From the NCBI GenBank assembly GCA_022823145.1, contig JAJDXS010000081.1, positions 1 through 38,315 on the forward strand: DNA of 38,315 nucleotides, read 5' to 3'. The DNA comes from Gemmatimonadota bacterium. Its GTDB lineage: Bacteria > Gemmatimonadota > Gemmatimonadetes > Longimicrobiales > Gaopeijiaceae. Below the pieces are notes generated by a model, which saw only the letters and a program-made list of their open reading frames with translations, did not search any database and was not told the origin of the DNA. Shown here one piece after another: positions 16,958-24,576 of the stretch. Made by a program: the position numbers and the translations under genes. The first letter of the stretch is position 1. Every line of letters starts with the position of its first letter.

Positions 16958-18001
16958 ATGGTTTCGCAACGCCGGCGGACCGGTTGGATGGCGCTGCTGA
17001 TTGCGGCGGCGGGGGCGCTGCCCGTATCCGACGGAACTGCCCAGGAGACGCCGGAGCCGGCAACCGTCACGGTGACCGGCAACGTCGTGGACGAGGCGAC
17101 CGGAGAGCCCATCCCCGGAGTGATCATCGTGGTGCAGGCGCTGGACATCAGCTTCTTCACCGGTACCGACGGCAGGTTCGTCATCGCCGATGTGCCGCGC
17201 GGGTCGTACAGCCTCGAGGTGATCCACAGGGGCTACCAGCGTCTCGAGGGCGATCTCGCGATCGACCGGCCCGGAGAATTCTCCCTGGGGCTGACGCCAA
17301 TCCAGGATCCGAACAACTGGCTGATTACGGGGATCGTGGGGGTGGTGACGGACCAGGTCAGCGGCGATCCCGTGCCCGAGGTGGTCGTGAACGTCCCGGC
17401 AGCCGGACGCGCAGCGACGACAGCCGCCGACGGCCGCTTCGTTCTTCCCGACCTGGTCCCCGGCCGGTACGAAGTGGCGTTTTCCCATTTGGGCTACCGG
17501 CAGCGTTCGGAGATGATCGCAGTCGAATCCGGGCACGCCACCAACGTCCACGTGGCCCTCACGGTCGACGCGATCGAGCTGGATCCGATCGAAGTCACGG
17601 TGGACCGACGCGACAGGAATCTGGAGAGTGCGGGTTTCTACCAGAGGCAAGAGGACGGCTGGGGTCACTTCGTGGATCGCGACGACATCGACAACTGGAA
17701 CCCGGTCGACCTGACCGACGCGCTGATTCGATTCCCCGGTGTCTCCATCGTTCCCGACGCGCGAAGCCCAATGAACAGGCACCTCAGGTTTCGCAGGGGC
17801 CGACGCGATTGCGCCCCGCCCGTCTATCTGGACGGTATCCTGCTGACCGGGCTCGAGGGCTTCTACCTGGACGACATCGTCAACCCCATGTCCGTGGCGG
17901 GAGTCGAGATGTATCGCGGTGTGGCCGGTATCCCGGCACAGTACTCGGGCCGGGGCACCGCCTGCGGCGTCGTTCTCATCTGGCTGCGCCGGGGCGGATA
18001 G
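16958..18001 (+). CDS. Plug-only protein: two carboxypeptidase-regulatory-like domains plus TonB-plug-like domain (copy 2)
   Basis: A 347-residue paralogue of the preceding gene with the same order of parts: signal peptide (to about residue 29), regulatory-like domain 1 (V-T-G-N-V-V-D-E), domain 2 (I-V-G-V-V-T-D-Q-V-S-G), then the plug-like domain with F-Y-Q-R-Q-E-D-G-W-G-H-F, F-P-G-V-S-I, V-Y-L-D-G-I and V-E-M-Y-R-G, ending I-W-L-R-R-G-G. The Cys pair (R-D-C-A-P and T-A-C-G-V) is kept. ATG 16958 gives an ordinary signal peptide 5 bases after the previous stop; ATG 16931, overlapping copy 1 by 22 bases, is also possible. The tandem copies differ in many residues, so the duplication is old. 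The function is unknown; docking of surface or periplasmic partners is conceivable. Confidence 0.85.
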   Translation: MVSQRRRTGWMALLIAAAGALPVSDGTAQETPEPATVTVTGNVVDEATGEPIPGVIIVVQALDISFFTGTDGRFVIADVPRGSYSLEVIHRGYQRLEGDLAIDRPGEFSLGLTPIQDPNNWLITGIVGVVTDQVSGDPVPEVVVNVPAAGRAATTAADGRFVLPDLVPGRYEVAFSHLGYRQRSEMIAVESGHATNVHVALTVDAIELDPIEVTVDRRDRNLESAGFYQRQEDGWGHFVDRDDIDNWNPVDLTDALIRFPGVSIVPDARSPMNRHLRFRRGRRDCAPPVYLDGILLTGLEGFYLDDIVNPMSVAGVEMYRGVAGIPAQYSGRGTACGVVLIWLRRGG

Positions 18002-18166
18002 CAACCCTCTGCGTCCGCACCAAGGCTGCCCACCACGGCTGACCCCCGGTCTGGCGCGGACAACCCCGCTTCCCCACCTTGTGAGCACTCGGCGCACCCG
18101 CTCCCTGCCGGGGCGAAGTCGGCGCCGGCAACCACGAGCACTCGGACGACGAGGAGCGACGGAGCA

Positions 18167-18610
18167 ATGCGAGTTACGGTCGGATTGGGAATCGCCTTGA
18201 TGGTGCTGGGTTGCGGAGGAGGCGGAGACACTCAGGAAGCCGATGCGGGAATGGCCGAGGAGGCCGCGATGCCCGCCCGGGTGACGATCACACAGCCGGC
18301 CGACGGTGCCGTGGTGGACGCCGGCCCGGTGCTGTTCGTCATGGAGACCGAAGGTCTGGAGATCGTCGAGGCCGGCAACATGAATCCCGGGACCGGGCAT
18401 CACCACCTGGTGGTGGACGGCGACATCGACTGGGCGCTGCCCATCCCGAACGATCCGGGCGTCCACTACCACATGGGTCTGGCGCAGACCGAGTTCACGA
18501 TCGAGGATCTCACGCCCGGCGAACACCGGGTCATCTCGGTCGTGGCCGACGGCGTGCACATACCGGTCGATCCTCCCGTAGCCGATACGATCACGATCAC
18601 GGTCCGGTAG
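18167..18610 (+). CDS. DUF4399 domain lipoprotein
   Basis: A 147-residue protein with a lipoprotein signal ending at Cys16 (V-L-G-C) and an acidic linker. The rest is one DUF4399-type domain: P-A-D-G-A-V-V strand, G-T-G-H-H-H-L-V-V-D-G, H-Y-H-M-G-L-A-Q-T-E-F, L-T-P-G-E-H and a final beta-strand. The clustered histidines (H-H-H, H-Y-H, V-H-I-P) could bind a metal, as often suggested for the family, but this is not shown. The ATG has GGAG close upstream. It is followed after 7 bases by the parvulin-type isomerase gene, probably in one transcript. Confidence 0.85.
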   Translation: MRVTVGLGIALMVLGCGGGGDTQEADAGMAEEAAMPARVTITQPADGAVVDAGPVLFVMETEGLEIVEAGNMNPGTGHHHLVVDGDIDWALPIPNDPGVHYHMGLAQTEFTIEDLTPGEHRVISVVADGVHIPVDPPVADTITITVR

Positions 18611-18617
18611 GGAAGCG

Positions 18618-20033
18618 GTGGGAACAAGACCTCGCCGCCCGCCCGGTGGTGGGGGCTCCTCGAAGCGCCGCGGAGGCGGAGCGGCCCGGGTGCTGCTCCT
18701 TCTCGCCGCACTCTCGTGGCTGGCGGGATGCGGCAGATTCTCCGACCAGGGCGTGGCCGCCCGGGCGGGTGACTGGACCCTCACCGACCAGCGCCTGGCC
18801 GAGCTTCTCGTGCTGGCCCAGCCGTATCCGCTCGATTCCCTGGCCGTCGACCAGCTCGCCGACCTGTGGGTGTCGGCGGTCGCACTCTCGCAGCGCGCAG
18901 CCGCCGGGGACTCGCTCCTGGGTTCGGAGGCCCGCGACGAGTCGACCTGGCTGGACAGCCGCGAGGCGCTGCTGGAGGCCGACCGGCGCCAACGCCTGGG
19001 CGAGGACGCGGCAAGGGAGGCCGGATCGCCCGAGGAGGTTTTTCGCGAGGGGTCGCTGCGCCTGATCGCCCACACCCTGCGCAGGGTCGGTCCCGAAACT
19101 TCGTCGAGCGAGCGCCTGCTCCAGCAACGCACGGTCGAGCGTCTGCTCGGGATCATTGCGGAAGGCGGCGGGTGGGACCAGGTCGTGGCCGAAAGCGAGG
19201 ACGTCGACTCCCGCCAACGCGGAGGATTGCTCGGCCTCTTCGCGCCCGGCGAGCTCCCGTCCACCCTCGACCGCACCGCCTTCCGGCTCCAGCCCGGCCA
19301 GGTGTCGGGCGTGACCCAGAGCGCCCAGGGCTTCCACCTTCTCTACCGTCCCCGGTTCGAGGAGGTCGAAACACTCTTCGCCGACCTGCTCTTCGAACGA
19401 TTCCTGGCGCAGGCGGACGCCGGAGCCGCCGAAGGGGTGCGCTCCGCGCGCAGCTTTGCCATCGCCCCGGGCGCTCCGGTGGTGATCGGCCGGATGGCGG
19501 AAGACCCGGCCGAGTGGCTGGACTCCGAGCAGGTCCTCGCCAGCTGGGAGGACGGTGCCCTGACCGCCGCCGTCGTCTCTCGCGTGCTGCTCTTCTTCCC
19601 CCCGGAGTCGCTGACCGAACTGACCGAAGTGGGTGAAGCCGAGCGGATCAGCCTCATCAACGACATCGGAACCCGCGAACTCCGACTCGCCGATGCCCGG
19701 CAGCGCGGGCTGACGCTGGATCCGGTCGTCGCGGAGCGCCTGTCACTCCTGCACGACGAAGAGATCGAGTACTGGGCCGGTGTTCTGGAGTTCGAGAGCG
19801 CGGACTCCCCGTCCCGGGACGCAGTCGCGCGCTACATGGAACGGGTCGCGTCCCGGCGCGAGGAAGCACGGTCATTGCCGCCCCTTCTGGATGCGTGGAT
19901 CCTGGGGCGCACCGAAACGCGGGTGCGGGGGCGGGGCGTTCTCGCGGCGATCGTCCTCGCGCGTGGCATGCTGGCGGAAGCGGGCCGCACAGGCGGAGCC
20001 GGCCCCGGCGGCGCGGCAGGATCCGGCCCGTGA
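18618..20033 (+). CDS. Parvulin-type peptidyl-prolyl isomerase lipoprotein (PrsA/SurA-like)
   Basis: A 471-residue protein with a long basic N-region, a hydrophobic stretch and a lipobox (L-A-G-C-G). After a helical N-terminal part, a parvulin-like domain (about 155-250) shows the family's R201-G-G-L-L-G-L-F, the F-R-L-Q-P-G-Q-V-S-G turn and Q-G-F-H-L-L-Y. Such proteins help fold exported proteins. The C-terminal 200 residues are mostly helical and not recognised. The start is GTG with GGGAAG just upstream. Its TGA stop overlaps the GTG start of the DHOR gene (GTGA), so the two are translationally coupled. An isomerase dedicated to the haem protein is a reasonable inference. Confidence 0.82.
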   Translation: MGTRPRRPPGGGGSSKRRGGGAARVLLLLAALSWLAGCGRFSDQGVAARAGDWTLTDQRLAELLVLAQPYPLDSLAVDQLADLWVSAVALSQRAAAGDSLLGSEARDESTWLDSREALLEADRRQRLGEDAAREAGSPEEVFREGSLRLIAHTLRRVGPETSSSERLLQQRTVERLLGIIAEGGGWDQVVAESEDVDSRQRGGLLGLFAPGELPSTLDRTAFRLQPGQVSGVTQSAQGFHLLYRPRFEEVETLFADLLFERFLAQADAGAAEGVRSARSFAIAPGAPVVIGRMAEDPAEWLDSEQVLASWEDGALTAAVVSRVLLFFPPESLTELTEVGEAERISLINDIGTRELRLADARQRGLTLDPVVAERLSLLHDEEIEYWAGVLEFESADSPSRDAVARYMERVASRREEARSLPPLLDAWILGRTETRVRGRGVLAAIVLARGMLAEAGRTGGAGPGGAAGSGP

Positions 20034-21217
20034 CACCCCCGCGCCGCCGGAGTGGCAGCGCGCTCCTGGCCTGCGCGATCCTGGCGGGATGCGGCGAAGG
20101 CGAGCCGGCCGAGCCGCCGCCGTCCCCCGGAGAGTCGGTGGCCGGTCTGAGCACGGGCGAACGCGGCCGCTTCCTGCTGGGCCGCGCCCTCTTCGAGCGC
20201 CTCGCCACCGCCGACGAGGGGCTCGGCCCCCTCTACAACGCGGAACGGTGCAGCGACTGTCACGATCAGCCGGTAGTGGGCGGCGGCGGCACCCGGATAC
20301 GCGTCCTCAAGGCCACCCGGTTCGAAGACGATCGCTGCGACCTGCTTCTCGCCGAGGGCGGAGACAACATCCAGCGCCGCGCCACCGACCTCCTGATCGC
20401 GCACGGAATGGGACCGGAAGAGGTCCCCGCGACCGCCACGGCCACCGCCCAGGTCACAGCGCCGCCCCTCCTCGGCCTGGGCCTCCTCGAGGCCGTGCCC
20501 GACGAGGTGCTCCTCGAGTGGGCCGACCCGGACGATGGCGACGGCGACGGCATTTCGGGCCGTCTGCCGCGCCTGGCCGACGGCCGCACGGCGCGCTTCG
20601 GGCGCAAGGGCGACGCATCGACCGTGCGCGACTTCGTCGACACCGCGCTTCGCTTCGAACTCGGGTTCACCACCCCCGGGCACCCCGGAGAAGAGGCGGT
20701 GAACGGCGTCCCCGTGCCTCCCGACGCCGATCCCATGGCCGACCCCGAGATCGACGCGCCCACGCTCGCGCAACTGACCGACTACGTTCGCTTCCTCGCC
20801 CCGCCCGCGCCCGAACGGGACCTCTCCGCCGCCGCCCGCGACACGCTCGTGCACGGCACCGCCCTCTTCAGCCAGATCGGCTGCACCGCCTGCCACCGCG
20901 AGGAACTGCGCACCGGTCCCGCCGATACCCCAGCGCTGGCGGACCGGACGATCAGCCCCTACTCGGACATGCTCCTGCACGACCTGGGCGACGCCCTGGC
21001 CGATGTCTGCGGCTTCGACGCGTCGCCCGGCGAACTCCGCACGGCCCCGCTGTGGGGCCTGCGCCACCGCGACCGCCTGCTACACGACGGCCGGGCAGAC
21101 GATGTCCCGTCGGCCATCTCGGCCCACGGAGGCGAGGCCACCGCCGCCCGCGACGCCTTCATGGCCCTGCCACCGGAAGCGCAACGCGCGGTCGTCCGTT
21201 TTCTGCTGTCCCTGTGA
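20030..21217 (+). CDS. DHOR-type di-haem oxidoreductase lipoprotein (copy 1)
   Basis: A 395-residue exported protein of the di-haem oxidoreductase, putative peroxidase group (DUF1111/DHOR). A short lipoprotein signal (L-A-G-C) is followed by two c-type haem sites, C74-S-D-C77-H78 and C285-T-A-C288-H289. Landmarks of the family are G-L-G-P-L-Y-N, D-G-D-G-D-G-I-S-G-R, F-G-R-K-G, the C-terminal D-M-L-L-H-D-L-G and L-L-H-D-G-R-A. GTG 20030 is chosen over the much longer open frame because it forms a GTGA overlap with the isomerase stop, has CAGGAT upstream and starts the signal peptide. The physiological substrate of DHOR proteins is not established. A paralogue is at 33262-34464. Confidence 0.92.
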   Translation: MTPPRRRSGSALLACAILAGCGEGEPAEPPPSPGESVAGLSTGERGRFLLGRALFERLATADEGLGPLYNAERCSDCHDQPVVGGGGTRIRVLKATRFEDDRCDLLLAEGGDNIQRRATDLLIAHGMGPEEVPATATATAQVTAPPLLGLGLLEAVPDEVLLEWADPDDGDGDGISGRLPRLADGRTARFGRKGDASTVRDFVDTALRFELGFTTPGHPGEEAVNGVPVPPDADPMADPEIDAPTLAQLTDYVRFLAPPAPERDLSAAARDTLVHGTALFSQIGCTACHREELRTGPADTPALADRTISPYSDMLLHDLGDALADVCGFDASPGELRTAPLWGLRHRDRLLHDGRADDVPSAISAHGGEATAARDAFMALPPEAQRAVVRFLLSL

Positions 21218-21263
21218 AGGCCTACGCACGCCCGCAACGTGCGCCACCAAGAAGAAAAAAGTC

Positions 21264-22703
21264 ATGTGCACATTACATAATGTAAACTCAACGTTACTTG
21301 CCGTTTTCATCGCGCTCGCGACCGCCACCCCCGCGGCCGCCCTCCAGCTCGACTCCGAGACCCGCCAGCGGATCGACGACGTCTTCGCCGAGTACGATCG
21401 CACGGGGGGACCAGGGTGCGCTGTGGGCGTGGTCAACGCGGGCGACCTGGTCTACGCGCGCGGCTACGGCATGGGCCAGATGGACCACGATGTCCCGATC
21501 AGCGAGCGTTCCGTCTTCTACCTCGCGTCGGTCTCCAAGCAGTTCGCGGCGGCCGCCATCGTGATCGCCGACCACGAGGGGCGTCTTTCGCTGGACGACG
21601 ACATCCGCCGTCACATCCCGGAGTTCCCCGTCTACGGCCAGGGCACGGTCACCGTCCGCCACCTGGTCCACCACACGAGCGGGGTGCGCGACTACCTCAG
21701 CCTGCTGAACCTGGCCGGGATCCCGTTCGACAACATCCTCACGGACCAGGCCATGCTCGACATGATCACCCGACAGAAGGAACTCAACTTCGTGCCCGGT
21801 TCCGAGCACCTGTACAGCAATTCGGGCTACGTCCTGATGGCCGAGATCGTGAAGCGCGCCACGGGCAGGTCGCTGCGCGAGTACGCCGACGAGAAGATCT
21901 TCGGCCCGCTGGGGATGACCAGCACCCACTTCCACGACGACCGCACGCAGATCGTGCGCGACCGGGTCTTCAGCTACCACCCGCGCGACGGGGGCGGCTG
22001 GCGCACCGACTACCTGATCAACTTCGACAAGGTGGGCGACGGCGGCCTGTACTCGACCGTCGAGGATCTGGCGCGCTGGGACGGGGCCTTCTACGGCGAC
22101 GTGCTGGGCGTCCCGGACTTCGCGGGGCGGATGTACGAGCGCGGCGTGCTCAACAACGGCGACACGATCGTCTACGCGCGGGGGCTGGGCGTGGCGCCGC
22201 GGCGGGGACTGCCCCGTGTTTCGCACGCCGGCGGCCTCATGGCGTTCCGCACGATGATCGCGCGCTACCCGGAGCAGCGCACGTCGGTGATCACGCTGTG
22301 CAACGTCGGGACCGCCAACCCGGTCGCGCTCAGCATGGCGGTCGAGGACATCGTGCTCGAGGGCGCGTTCACCGAGGCTGCGGCGGACGATGAGGGGCAG
22401 GCGGGGGCCGCAGCCGGCGCCGGGGAGGAGGCCGCCGTGGAGGTGCCGGGTGATGTGCTTGCCGGGCTCGCGGGCTCGTACCACTCGGACGAGATCGGGT
22501 CGACGTGGGTGATCGAGGCCGACGGCGACGCGCTGGTGCTGCACCATCCGAGCGGCGAGTCGCAGGAGTTGAGCGCCCGGAGCGAAGCCGTGTTCGGCCG
22601 TGGCGGGATCGAGCTCGCCTTCGTGCGGGAGGGTGGCCGCGCGACGGCGTTCGTGCTCGCCGCAGGCCGTGTCCGCAACGTCCGCTTCGACCGCACGCGC
22701 TGA
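21264..22703 (+). CDS. Beta-lactamase-fold serine hydrolase, exported
   Basis: A 479-residue protein of the same superfamily as the gene at 1904-3388. A signal peptide ends near A-A-A (about 26). Motifs are S89-V-S-K92, Y184-S-N186 and H321-A-G-G. The C-terminal part (about 390-479) is a beta-rich domain after an Ala/Glu/Gly-rich linker. ATG 21264 lies in a locally AT-rich stretch with only a weak GAAGAAAAAA upstream. The 14-base dyad ACATTA-CA-TAATGT (21270-21283) covers codons 3-7 and could affect translation. The frame is open further upstream but without a signal peptide. It may act as an esterase or D-aminopeptidase; the substrate is unknown. Confidence 0.9.
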   Translation: MCTLHNVNSTLLAVFIALATATPAAALQLDSETRQRIDDVFAEYDRTGGPGCAVGVVNAGDLVYARGYGMGQMDHDVPISERSVFYLASVSKQFAAAAIVIADHEGRLSLDDDIRRHIPEFPVYGQGTVTVRHLVHHTSGVRDYLSLLNLAGIPFDNILTDQAMLDMITRQKELNFVPGSEHLYSNSGYVLMAEIVKRATGRSLREYADEKIFGPLGMTSTHFHDDRTQIVRDRVFSYHPRDGGGWRTDYLINFDKVGDGGLYSTVEDLARWDGAFYGDVLGVPDFAGRMYERGVLNNGDTIVYARGLGVAPRRGLPRVSHAGGLMAFRTMIARYPEQRTSVITLCNVGTANPVALSMAVEDIVLEGAFTEAAADDEGQAGAAAGAGEEAAVEVPGDVLAGLAGSYHSDEIGSTWVIEADGDALVLHHPSGESQELSARSEAVFGRGGIELAFVREGGRATAFVLAAGRVRNVRFDRTR

Positions 22704-22732
22704 GGGCGCGGCCGAGAGACACCGCGTCGACC

Positions 22733-22760
22733 TTGACCCCAAAATGTCTCCACCTAGCTT
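22733..22760 (+). promoter_or_regulatory. Candidate sigma70-type promoter of the GldAFG-like operon
   Basis: TTGACC (22733-22738), a 16-base spacer and TAGCTT (22755-22760) stand in the 138-base gap before the ATPase gene. The -35 match is good and the -10 match is poor. It is the only promoter-like pair in the gap. Confidence 0.4.
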
Positions 22761-22841
22761 TTCTTGCGGCAGATGTTTGCCGGGGGCGGCGCCGCACGGC
22801 GTTTGCGCCCCGTTGAGTATGCAAGAGCCCGGCGGACGCCC

Positions 22842-23801
22842 ATGGTCGAGCTGACCGACGTCACAAAGTACTACGGCAGGAAGAGAGCCCTCGGCCCCGT
22901 GTCGTTCGAGATCGAGCGGGGCAACACGGTGGGCTTTCTGGGCCTGAACGGCGTGGGCAAGACGACGCTGCTCAAGATTCTCGCGTGCGGACTGCGGCCG
23001 TCTTCGGGGACGGTGACCGTGGACGGGTTCGACGTGCTGCGCGAGCCCCACGAGGTGCGGAAGCGCGTGGGGTATCTGCCAGAGCTGCCGCCGGTGTACG
23101 GCGACATGCCGGTGAGCGACTACCTGGCGTTCGTGGGACAGCTGAAGGGGATGTCGCGGGAGAGGGTGGCGAAGCGGGTTCCCGAGGTCGAGGAGTACGC
23201 GCGGATCAGCGAGGTGCGCGACATGCCCACGCGGCACCTGTCGCAGGGGTACCGGCAGCGGGTTGGCGTGGCGCAGGCGATCATCCACGAGCCCGAACTG
23301 CTGATCCTCGACGAGCCGACGCACGATCTGGACCCGGTGCAGATCATGGAGATGCGCGGCATGATCCGCCGGCTCAAGGACTCGCACACGATCCTGATCT
23401 CGAGCCACATCCTGCCGGAGATCAGCGAGACCTGCGACCGGCTGCTAATCCTCAACGACGGGGTGATCATCGCGTCGGGGACCGAGGCGGAGTTGGGCGA
23501 GAAGCTGCTGATGTCGCGCCACATGGCGGTGACGGTGCGCGCTGGTGGCGACGGTGCGGGGGCGCCTCGGGACGTGATCGCGGCCGTGGCCGGGGTCACC
23601 GGAGTGGAGCGGGCCGGTGACACCGAGCGCAGCTCCGGCGACGCAGACGCCACGACGTACCACGTGGAGGGTGAGGCCGACCTGCGCGCTGCGGTCTGCC
23701 GGGCTCTGATCGAAGCCGGTCACGACGTGCTCACACTGCGGCGCGCCGAGCGCGAGCTGGAGCGCGTCTTCGTCGGCCTGGTGGGGGGAGCGCGGGCATG
23801 A
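22842..23801 (+). CDS. ABC transporter ATP-binding protein, GldA/ABC-2 type
   Basis: A 319-residue ATPase with a complete set of motifs: Walker A G34-L-N-G-V-G-K40-T-T, Q-loop region Y-L-P-E-L-P, signature L-S-Q-G-Y-R-Q-R, Walker B L-L-I-L-D-E-P-T and H-loop S-S-H. The D-loop reads H-D-L-D where N-G-L-D is common. The C-terminal 80 residues form the accessory domain seen in ABC-2 ATPases such as GldA. ATG 22842 (M-V-E-L-T-D-V-T-K) is chosen, as the extension to 22764 has no homology. Its TGA overlaps a 14-codon ORF that leads to the permease gene. It drives the permease encoded next; the cargo is unknown. Confidence 0.93.
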   Translation: MVELTDVTKYYGRKRALGPVSFEIERGNTVGFLGLNGVGKTTLLKILACGLRPSSGTVTVDGFDVLREPHEVRKRVGYLPELPPVYGDMPVSDYLAFVGQLKGMSRERVAKRVPEVEEYARISEVRDMPTRHLSQGYRQRVGVAQAIIHEPELLILDEPTHDLDPVQIMEMRGMIRRLKDSHTILISSHILPEISETCDRLLILNDGVIIASGTEAELGEKLLMSRHMAVTVRAGGDGAGAPRDVIAAVAGVTGVERAGDTERSSGDADATTYHVEGEADLRAAVCRALIEAGHDVLTLRRAERELERVFVGLVGGARA

Positions 23802-23842
23802 ACGGGAGTGCCAGCGGCATGAGCAGGGGTGAAACGGCATGA
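23798..23842 (+). CDS. 14-codon bridging ORF between ATPase and permease
   Basis: The frame M-N-G-S-A-S-G-M-S-R-G-E-T-A starts at an ATGA overlap with the ATPase stop (23798-23801) and ends at an ATGA overlap with the permease start (23839-23842). It could carry ribosomes from one gene to the next. The peptide has no recognised feature, and chance is possible. Confidence 0.35.
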   Translation: MNGSASGMSRGETA

Positions 23843-24576
23843 GGACCGGCGCCACGGGGATCATCTTCCGCCGCGAGTTCCAGGCGTACGTGCGCTCGCC
23901 GATGGGATACATCGTCGCGGCGGTGGTCCTGCTCCTCGACGGTCTCCTCTTCTACTCGACCGCGCTGGGCCCCGACGCCGGGGAACTGCTCTCGGGCGAG
24001 GTGCTGCGGGTCTTCTTCTACTTCGCCAGCGGGCTGACCTCGATCGCCGCGGTCGCGCTGTCCGTGCGCCTGATCGCCGAGGAGCGACAGACCGGCACGC
24101 AGCTCCTCCTCGACACGTCGCCGATCCGCGACTGGGAGATCGTGCTTGGCAAGTTCCTCTCGGCGCTCGCCTTCCTGTCGGTGATCACGGTGGCGACCCT
24201 CTACATCCCGCTGCTCATCCTCGTCAACGGCAAGATCGCCGTGGGACACATCCTGATCGGCTACCTCGGCCTTATCCTGCTCGGAGGCGCGGTTCTCTCG
24301 ATCGGCGTCTTTGCCACCGCGCTCACCCGCCACCAGCTGGTTGCGGTGGCCGTCGCCGCCGTCATCACCGGCGTGATGTTCCTCCTCTGGCAGCTTTCGC
24401 AGATCGTCGGGTCGCCGCTGTCGCGGGTGTTCGCGGCGCTCGCCATTCACGGGCGGCACTTCAACGGGTTCATGGCGGGGCTGCTCCACCTGCGCGACGT
24501 GGTGTACTACGTGGCCCTCACCTACTTCTTCCTCCTCGCGGCGACCAGGGTCATGGAGGCCAAGCGATGGGAATGA
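23839..24576 (+). CDS. ABC-2 type permease, GldF-like
   Basis: A 245-residue integral membrane protein with about six hydrophobic segments (for example V-A-A-V-V-L-L-L-D-G near 27 and F-L-S-V-I-T-V-A-T-L-Y near 115). The N-terminal F-R-R-E-F-Q-A-Y-V-R-S-P-M-G-Y and the cytoplasmic loop R-L-I-A-E-E-R-Q-T-G-T-Q-L-L-L-D-T-S-P are hallmarks of the GldF/NosY-like ABC-2 permeases. The ATG has AGGGGTGA upstream. It pairs with the ATPase upstream and the GldG-like protein downstream, with which it overlaps by 10 bases. Confidence 0.92.
   Translation: MRTGATGIIFRREFQAYVRSPMGYIVAAVVLLLDGLLFYSTALGPDAGELLSGEVLRVFFYFASGLTSIAAVALSVRLIAEERQTGTQLLLDTSPIRDWEIVLGKFLSALAFLSVITVATLYIPLLILVNGKIAVGHILIGYLGLILLGGAVLSIGVFATALTRHQLVAVAVAAVITGVMFLLWQLSQIVGSPLSRVFAALAIHGRHFNGFMAGLLHLRDVVYYVALTYFFLLAATRVMEAKRWE

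Noticed and set aside
16862..19276. 804-codon minus-strand open frame
   Set aside because: It spans four well-supported plus-strand genes and has low-complexity Arg/Ser/His composition without motifs.
21294..23408. 704-codon minus-strand open frame
   Set aside because: It runs antisense to both the serine hydrolase and the ABC ATPase and crosses their intergenic region, with no motif of its own.
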